Under the pieces are notes generated by a model. It was not told where the DNA came from, did no database searches, and saw nothing but the letters and a program-made list of their open reading frames with translations. A program made the position numbers and the translations under genes. DNA of 51,635 nt from positions 1-51,635 of the forward strand of contig JAEEIQ010000069.1 of assembly GCA_016281435.1 (NCBI GenBank), given 5' to 3'. This stretch comes from Bacteroidales bacterium. Its GTDB lineage: Bacteria; Bacteroidota; Bacteroidia; Bacteroidales; UBA932. Positions within the stretch are counted from its first letter, which is position 1. Each line of letters begins with the position of its first letter. Positions 47,279 through 51,635 of this stretch are shown here, piece by piece.

Positions 47279-47304
47279 CCCGGAGGGCGGAACCATTTGT
47301 ATTT

Positions 47305-48612
47305 ATGAGTCTCGTAGCTATCGTGGGCCGGCCGAATGTCGGCAAAAGCACCCTTTTCAACCGTCTGGTGGGAATGCGCCAGGCGATCGTGGATGATGTC
47401 TCCGGCGTGACCCGCGACCGGCACTACGGGACCTGCGAATGGTGCGGCAGGGAGTTCTCCGTGATTGACACGGGAGGTTACACGACGAACTCCGACGACG
47501 TCTTCGAGGCGGCGATAAGGCGCCAGGTCGAGATTGCGATCGCAGAGTCCGACGCCGTCCTCTTCATGGTCGAGGCCGCTACCGGGATCACGGACTACGA
47601 TGCCGAGATCGCGGACGTGTTGAGGCGCTCGAAGAAGCCCGTCATCCTCTGCGTGAACAAGGTCGATACGGGCGAGAAGGTTTTCGACGCCTACCAGTTC
47701 TATTCCCTCGGACTGGGCGAGATATGGAGCATCTCTGCCGCGAACGGAAGCGGCACCGGGGACCTACTCGACGAGGTCGTCCGCGTGCTCCCCGAGGATG
47801 CCAAGGCCGAGGATTCGCATCCCGGCGTTCCCCGCATCGCCGTCGTCGGCAAGCCCAATGTCGGCAAGTCCTCGCTGACCAACGCCCTCCTCGGCACTGA
47901 GCGGAATATCGTCACCCCCGTCGCCGGGACCACGCGGGACTCGATCGAGACCTACTACAACAAGTTCGGGCAGGAATTCATGCTCGTGGACACGGCCGGC
48001 ATACGCCGTAAGGCCAAGGTCCATGAGGACCTCGAATTCTACTCCGTGATGCGCTCCGTGCGCGCCATCGAACACGCAGACGTCTGCATCCTGATGATTG
48101 ACGCGACCACGGGGATGGAGGCGCAGGACATGAACATCTTCAATCTCATCCAGCGCAACCGCAAGGGGTGCGTGCTGGTCGTCAACAAGTGGGACCTCTT
48201 CATCAAGGACAACAATACGCTGCGCGATTACACGGAGTCGCTGCGCAGCCGCCTCGCACCCTTCGACGACGTCCCGATCGTATTCACTTCGGTCCTGAAG
48301 ATGCAGCGCATACAGGACGTGCTGAAGGCTGCCTCCGAAGTCTGGGCGAACTACTCGGCGAAGATCCCTACGGCCCGCCTGAACGATGCCCTGCTCCCGA
48401 TAATCGAAGAGACCCCGCCTCCGGCATGGAAGGGCAAGTACGTTAAGATCAAGTACGTCACCCAGTTGCCGACGCGTTTCCCGGCCTTTGCCTTCTTCTG
48501 CAACCTCCCGCAGTACGTCAAGGAGCCCTACAAGCGATTCCTTGAAAACAAGCTCCGCGAGAACTTTCCCCTGACCGGTTGCCCGGTGCAGGTCTATATC
48601 CGGCAGAAATAG
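47305..48612 (+). CDS. der: Ribosome biogenesis GTPase Der (EngA)
   Basis: A 435-residue double GTPase that joins 50S assembly. The first domain has [20 protein letters not shown] and NKVD; the second, [24 protein letters not shown] and NKWDLF. The last ~85 residues form the KH-like domain (ending [11 protein letters not shown]). Length and layout are normal. Nothing downstream continues this transcript. Confidence 0.97.
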   Translation: MSLVAIVGRPNVGKSTLFNRLVGMRQAIVDDVSGVTRDRHYGTCEWCGREFSVIDTGGYTTNSDDVFEAAIRRQVEIAIAESDAVLFMVEAATGITDYDAEIADVLRRSKKPVILCVNKVDTGEKVFDAYQFYSLGLGEIWSISAANGSGTGDLLDEVVRVLPEDAKAEDSHPGVPRIAVVGKPNVGKSSLTNALLGTERNIVTPVAGTTRDSIETYYNKFGQEFMLVDTAGIRRKAKVHEDLEFYSVMRSVRAIEHADVCILMIDATTGMEAQDMNIFNLIQRNRKGCVLVVNKWDLFIKDNNTLRDYTESLRSRLAPFDDVPIVFTSVLKMQRIQDVLKAASEVWANYSAKIPTARLNDALLPIIEETPPPAWKGKYVKIKYVTQLPTRFPAFAFFCNLPQYVKEPYKRFLENKLRENFPLTGCPVQVYIRQK

Positions 48613-48624
48613 TCCCTCCTTCCC

Positions 48625-48653
48625 GCGGCCGGCTGCCGCTATCGGCGCCGGGG
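48625..48653 (+). repeat. REP-like GC-rich palindrome, copy 1
   Basis: 29 bases match 51332-51360 at 25 positions. The core is GCGGC-CGGCT-GCCGC, a 5-bp stem with a 5-base loop, followed by CGGCGCCG. It starts 13 bases after der. Confidence 0.65.
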
Positions 48654-48710
48654 ATGATAGTCTGCGGGATTGATGCGTACGCCAATCCGGCGCCAAAAAG
48701 TGGCCAACCC

Positions 48711-48851
48711 GACAAACACCTGCGCGCGTCACCCTTCCCTCATGCCTTTCAGGAGCCTTCGTGCGCGCAGGTCGTGACATTTTCCTCCAACCGGCGCGCC
48801 ATAGGTGCCCCAGAACGCTCCCAGGCGGGGGGCTGCGCGCAGGTGTTTGTC
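48711..48851. repeat. 17-base perfect inverted repeat
   Basis: gacaaacacctgcgcgc (48711-48727) is the exact reverse complement of 48835-48851, 107 bases away. The right arm ends just before the Rpn remnant, and a partial third copy (GTGCGCGCAGG) lies at about 48761. It could mark the ends of a small non-autonomous element. The gap 48613-48857 holds no other feature. Confidence 0.7.
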
Positions 48852-48857
48852 AGGTAG

Positions 48858-49316
48858 CGCGAGAGCACCGTCGCCTGCTCCCCTGAACAAAAGTCCCTCC
48901 TTATCAAGATCATCGAACTCCTGGTCCCCGGGAAAAGCATCTCGCCTCTCGAGTTCCGGGATAAAGAGAATCACGGTTTGTCCGTTTCGGATTAAATAAC
49001 TACACTTGACGTGTGCTGTACGGGAGACACCGGAGAGCAGTTCATCGTGGAGAGGTCGAGGGAGTTGTACGACGCAGCGGAGTTCGCCAACATGGACATA
49101 GCGAAACAGACCAAATACGAAACGTATATGAGAACCGAATTGGACATAATCGCCGAAAAAGCCTACGCCCGGGACGAAGGCGAAGCCAAAGGGCGTGCTG
49201 AAGGCGCACGCGAGGCCACGCTGGAAACGGTCAGCAGGATGTTGGCGGAAGGACTATCGGTAGAAATGGCGGCAAAGTGTACCGGCCTGTCAAGGGAGGA
49301 TATTGCCAGCTTATAA
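48858..49316 (+). pseudogene. Decayed Rpn-family PD-(D/E)XK nuclease/transposase gene
   Basis: One frame (phase of 49011) shows Rpn-family sequence: VACSPEQ, SLLIKIIELLVPGKSI and LEFRDKENHGLSVSD, then an in-frame TAA at 48993, then LDVCCTGDTGEQFIVE, where the nuclease glutamate would lie. The frame then jumps to a distal part (LYDAAEFANMDIAKQTKYETY, DIIAEKAYARDEGEAKG and a LSREDIASL end). So the N-terminus is lost, a stop interrupts the domain, and ~150-200 middle residues have been deleted in frame. Intact relatives are about 300 residues. The last ~100 codons are still open. The N-terminus of an intact relative starts at 51593. Confidence 0.75.
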
Positions 49317-49332
49317 CTCTCCTCAAGCGACC

Positions 49333-49415
49333 GCGGTGAGTAAAACACCCGGATTCACTCACGAAAGGCTGTTCCAAATGACCGCGGTGAGTAAAATCGG
49401 CCTTTACACTCACGG
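49333..49415. repeat. 51-bp tandem repeat, two units (second locus)
   Basis: Cores begin at 49333 and 49384, exactly 51 apart, each with GTGAGTAAAA and a CACTCACG-type end 12-14 bases later. The 19-base interval (49365-49383) resembles the second interval of the 35.7-kb array. Reverse-strand frames give two 17-residue FTHRG modules. It lies 17 bases after the Rpn remnant. Confidence 0.8.
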
Positions 49416-49501
49416 ACTGCCATCCGGGATATAGGGAAGGGCGTCCTTCTTCCAGTGGCCGGTCTTACCGGCCGCAAGCATAATATTTGCAAGAAGTTGC
49501 A

Positions 49502-49548
49502 TTTTTTTCGGGGGGGGGTGCATATATGACAATATTTTTCTAAATTTA
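49502..49548 (+). promoter_or_regulatory. T7-C-G9 tract next to a probable promoter
   Basis: Seven T (49502-49508), C, and nine G (49510-49518) lie directly before the expected -33 position of a TAAATTTA -7-like box (49541-49548). The tract is 60 bases from the start of the next gene. Slippage would change promoter spacing or strength. This is a candidate phase-variable promoter, not a proven one. An imperfect TTGCA/TGCAA pair lies upstream. Confidence 0.4.
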
Positions 49549-49577
49549 CGGCGTAGATTACTAACCGCCGTTCGACC

Positions 49578-50396
49578 ATGCTTTGTCTGATATCACTCTT
49601 GATCATTCTGGCCCTCGGGACAGGCCCCGCTGCTGAAAAAATGGCGGTGGACGATTTCAGGGTCTTTTTCACGGATTACTATCATCCGACAGTTGAATAC
49701 GATGAAAACGGTCGGGTGCTGAAAGGCGGCTGTCCCCTGACGGCCGGCCACATCAAGCCGGACTGGGAGAACGCGAAGTCTTCCACGGAAGGTCGTGGGA
49801 AGAACCGGAAAACAGTGTGCTCTGTTCCCATCACGGTCGAAAGGGAGATTTACACGGCCCTTGAAGACGCCGGCCCGGAGTCCGTGCGGGAGATGGCGGG
49901 CCGCGAGCTTATAATCACGTGCAGGGAAAACGAGGAAGGCGACGTATGGGCCGCCGCCATCCGGTACCGCATCACGGACCCGTGCACCCACAAGGACGGC
50001 AAGTTCACCGGGCTGGAGATTGATGTCGATCCCAATACCTTCGCCATTATCTCCGTGAAGGAGTACAAGAGGGACAAGCTTGTCCTGAACGAGGAAAGCC
50101 TGGAGGGATATCGCTGGACTTATGAAAAGATCGGGTCACTTCCGGTCATTACCCAGTGTTTTGTATTTCCCTATCAGACGCCCCCTTCTTTTTACAGGGC
50201 GGGAGAGTCTTTCTCCCCGCGGGATTATAGCACGAAGGGCGACCCGGAAGGGCCATACGTCGGAACAGTGCAGGTAAGGGGGAACCACCATACGAGACTT
50301 GACTACTATGCCTCCACCTACAGGCGCATAATCGATATTCCTGAGATCCGCAGTGCTATCACGAAGTATTTGTATTATCCTGTAACTGTAAAATAG
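49578..50396 (+). CDS. Secreted protein of unknown function
   Basis: A 272-residue protein with a hydrophobic N-terminus (MLCLISLLIILALGTGPA) that looks like a signal peptide. The mature part is mixed, with a Cys in KGGCPLTAG and further Cys in CSVP, TCRE and DPC, DYYHPTVEYDENGRVL and a C-terminal DIPEIRSAITKYLYYPVTVK. I know no family. The C-terminal YYPVT also ends a short broken frame at 50930-51103. It sits after the G9 tract in the accessory segment. Confidence 0.65.
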   Translation: MLCLISLLIILALGTGPAAEKMAVDDFRVFFTDYYHPTVEYDENGRVLKGGCPLTAGHIKPDWENAKSSTEGRGKNRKTVCSVPITVEREIYTALEDAGPESVREMAGRELIITCRENEEGDVWAAAIRYRITDPCTHKDGKFTGLEIDVDPNTFAIISVKEYKRDKLVLNEESLEGYRWTYEKIGSLPVITQCFVFPYQTPPSFYRAGESFSPRDYSTKGDPEGPYVGTVQVRGNHHTRLDYYASTYRRIIDIPEIRSAITKYLYYPVTVK

Positions 50397-50423
50397 GATT
50401 CAATTATAAATTAAACGATCACC

Positions 50424-50858
50424 ATGAAACATTTCGTAAGTATCATTCTGTTATTCGCCGCTTTACTGGCAATTAATTCTTCATGCGAGAAGGCTCCGAA
50501 GGGGATTCTGACAGGAACTGTGTATATGACAAAAGATGGCGGCTCGGGCAGAGTCCAGGTGAATAAGGAGACCGGGGAAATCAGGAAACTGGACATGAAA
50601 CTGTCATTTAAAAGTGACTCGGATTGTATATTGACTTATGTACTTCCGGACGGCAAGGATTATTCCCGATATGACGGAACTTATACTGTGTCCGATCAGT
50701 CTTCAGACGGAGTTTGGGAGGTGAACATAGAAACCAACATCACGATATTCAAAATTACCGGGCTGTCCGGAGAGTTGTCGGAAGATAAAAAAACGTTAGT
50801 TGCCGTCCAAATAGTAGACGAATTACGACTACCAGGTATTGTTTTTTATAAGCAGTAA
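50424..50858 (+). CDS. Small lipoprotein of unknown function
   Basis: A 144-residue protein with a lipoprotein signal (KHFVSIILLFAALLAINSSC, Cys21). The mature part looks like a small beta-barrel: TGTVYMTKDGG, RKLDMKLSFKS, TYTVSDQSSDGVWEVNIE. Base composition is more A+T-rich than the core genes. The family is unknown to me. It starts 28 bases after the preceding secreted gene. Confidence 0.65.
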   Translation: MKHFVSIILLFAALLAINSSCEKAPKGILTGTVYMTKDGGSGRVQVNKETGEIRKLDMKLSFKSDSDCILTYVLPDGKDYSRYDGTYTVSDQSSDGVWEVNIETNITIFKITGLSGELSEDKKTLVAVQIVDELRLPGIVFYKQ

Positions 50859-50929
50859 TTCTCCGGGCACCAATTCTTATTGAACTGACACCGTCGCGCA
50901 GCAGTGCCATGAGTTGTCCCGCGGTGTAA

Positions 50930-51103
50930 AGGACTTACGAGGTTTTCGGTGCGACCGGTGGAATATATGGCGGAATGATCCGCTCCAGGTCCCGGACGAG
51001 TCCGGAAGGCCTGGGCTCAGACAACAAACCGTATAGTGAAACGGCGGTAAATGAGGCCCTGAATAAGTTCAAATATTATCCTGTGACTTTATCCAGTCAC
51101 TGA
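50930..51103 (+). pseudogene. Gene fragment ending in KYYPVT
   Basis: After an in-frame TAA (50927-50929), an open frame reads EVFGATGGIYGGM and, after a DNKPYSETAVNEAL stretch, ends in NKFKYYPVT before a stop. The end is like that of the 49578-50396 protein. There is no start codon. I take it as the 3' end of a decayed related gene; the rest of 50859-51125 shows nothing else. Confidence 0.35.
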
Positions 51104-51125
51104 CTATTGCTTTCTGAGCACGGCG

Positions 51126-51473
51126 TTAATGCCGCTGGTCAAGGATATTGTCGACAAGATTCAAGAATTCCTTGATGATTTGAGATCGCATGGAGTGGAA
51201 GTAGATAATCAGTTCCGGATCACGGATATTCTGTAATTGTTCTGGCACGCCGCGTGCGGGTAATATGGTGTTTATCAGCTGCTTGCGTTGACGGGCCGTG
51301 CCACCAGAGAAGTGGAAGGCAGCGCCGGGAGGCGGCCGACTGCCGCTCCCGGCGCCGTGGTTGTCGCCTTCTGCAAAGGGGATACGCGGAAGCCTGTCGC
51401 AAAGAAAACAAGCAACAATCAGCAACAATTGCCGATTCGTTGCAACTTTCTTATACAGAATCTTCAAAAACAT
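51126..51473 (-). CDS. Hypothetical protein, possibly broken
   Basis: A 115-residue frame. The first ~55 residues carry a hydrophobic stretch and then low-complexity Gly/Pro sequence that overlaps the palindrome at 51322-51355, so they may not be genuine protein. Residues from about 58 on (RKQLINTILPARGVPEQ, DPELIIYFHSMRSQIIKEFL) look like folded helical protein. I recognise no family. It may be a remnant of a gene into which the palindromic repeat was inserted. Confidence 0.4.
   Translation of the reverse strand: MFLKILYKKVATNRQLLLIVACFLCDRLPRIPFAEGDNHGAGSGSRPPPGAAFHFSGGTARQRKQLINTILPARGVPEQLQNIRDPELIIYFHSMRSQIIKEFLNLVDNILDQRH
51322..51355 (+). repeat. REP-like GC-rich palindrome, copy 2
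   Basis: The 10-base arms GCGCCGGGAG (51322-51331) and CTCCCGGCGC (51346-51355), continued inward by GCGGC/GCCGC, form a hairpin of about 14 bp with one bulge. Its inner and right part matches 48625-48653 at 25 of 29 bases. Confidence 0.65.
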
Positions 51474-51547
51474 ACAGAAACAAGTAAATCTGCACGTATC
51501 TCGTCACAGGTTCTTGCTTTTCACGCTGATGCTCGCAAGTTTTGCAA

Positions 51548-51580
51548 CCGCGCTCCGGACGGTCCGGGGTGCGGTTTTTA
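51548..51580 (+). terminator. Hairpin with T tract before the Rpn gene
   Basis: Arms 51548-51560 and 51562-51574 pair over about 13 bp (several G-T) around a tight loop and lead into TTTTT. It lies 13 bases before the next start, so it may terminate transcription from upstream or attenuate the Rpn-family gene. Confidence 0.5.
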
Positions 51581-51592
51581 CCTTTTACCGTC

Positions 51593-51635
51593 ATGACCCA
51601 GAAATACGCCAACATCCTCTTCGACGACGCCTTCA
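51593..51635 (+). CDS. Rpn-family nuclease/transposase, N-terminus (runs off window)
   Basis: Fourteen codons (MTQKYANILFDDAF) from ATG 51593. This matches the N-terminal pattern of Rpn/PD-(D/E)XK transposase-like proteins of Bacteroidetes (YxNxxxDxxFK). It also complements the 5'-truncated remnant at 48858, which begins just past this point. Rpn proteins promote recombination with their own nuclease domain. The rest is beyond the window, so integrity is unknown. Confidence 0.5.
   Translation, partial: MTQKYANILFDDAF

Noticed and set aside
48579..48857. 92-codon forward frame after der
   Set aside because: It runs through the palindrome and the 17-base inverted repeat and has no protein-like character.

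Overview
The window is ordinary Bacteroidales chromosome with a small accessory segment at its right end. The assignment rests on -7 boxes of the form TAnnTTTG, often 20 nt after a TTTG -33 box, on the near absence of Shine-Dalgarno sequences, and on lineage-typical genes: Cys lipoproteins, FKBP lipoprotein, DUF4783, the serC-serA-DUF1015 cluster, and a TGPN-like short SerA without an ACT domain. Genes have high G+C, so long antisense shadow frames are common. I cannot name a genus.

Left part (1-9 kb): the 3' end of enolase and its terminator; a reverse-strand group made of a transporter, an SGNH esterase, a PHP phosphoesterase and a small lipoprotein; then uvrA and a uridine-kinase-like gene facing a metallo-beta-lactamase-fold hydrolase. 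From 9 to 19.4 kb lie a 1341-residue surface lipoprotein ending in a heparinase II/III-type lyase, two tandem deoxynucleoside kinases, an acyl-CoA synthetase, a sugar MFS transporter next to a ROK sugar kinase, and an FKBP prolyl isomerase.

Middle part (19.4-35.5 kb): an acidic-tailed pRiA4b ORF-3-like protein, a YigZ protein, the serine pathway genes serC-serA-DUF1015, then recQ-dnaG-metG reading into convergent dnaX-lptB. A secreted protein of unknown function is coupled to an M16 zinc peptidase.

Right part (36-48.6 kb): an NtrC-type regulator that has no DNA-binding domain, then cmk-ispH, efp-mtnN-hydrolase, DUF4783, rlmH-histidine kinase, engB-prs-small membrane protein, and der. The NtrY-like kinase and the NtrC-type regulator are the obvious candidates for one signalling pair.

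Accessory segment (48.6-51.6 kb): a decayed Rpn-family (PD-(D/E)XK) nuclease/transposase gene, palindromic repeats, a G9 tract, two small secreted proteins and gene fragments, ending with the first codons of what looks like an intact Rpn-family gene. The most unusual signal is a 51-bp tandem repeat with an internal GTGAGT/ACTCAC hairpin. It occurs as three units at 35.7 kb and two units at 49.3 kb.
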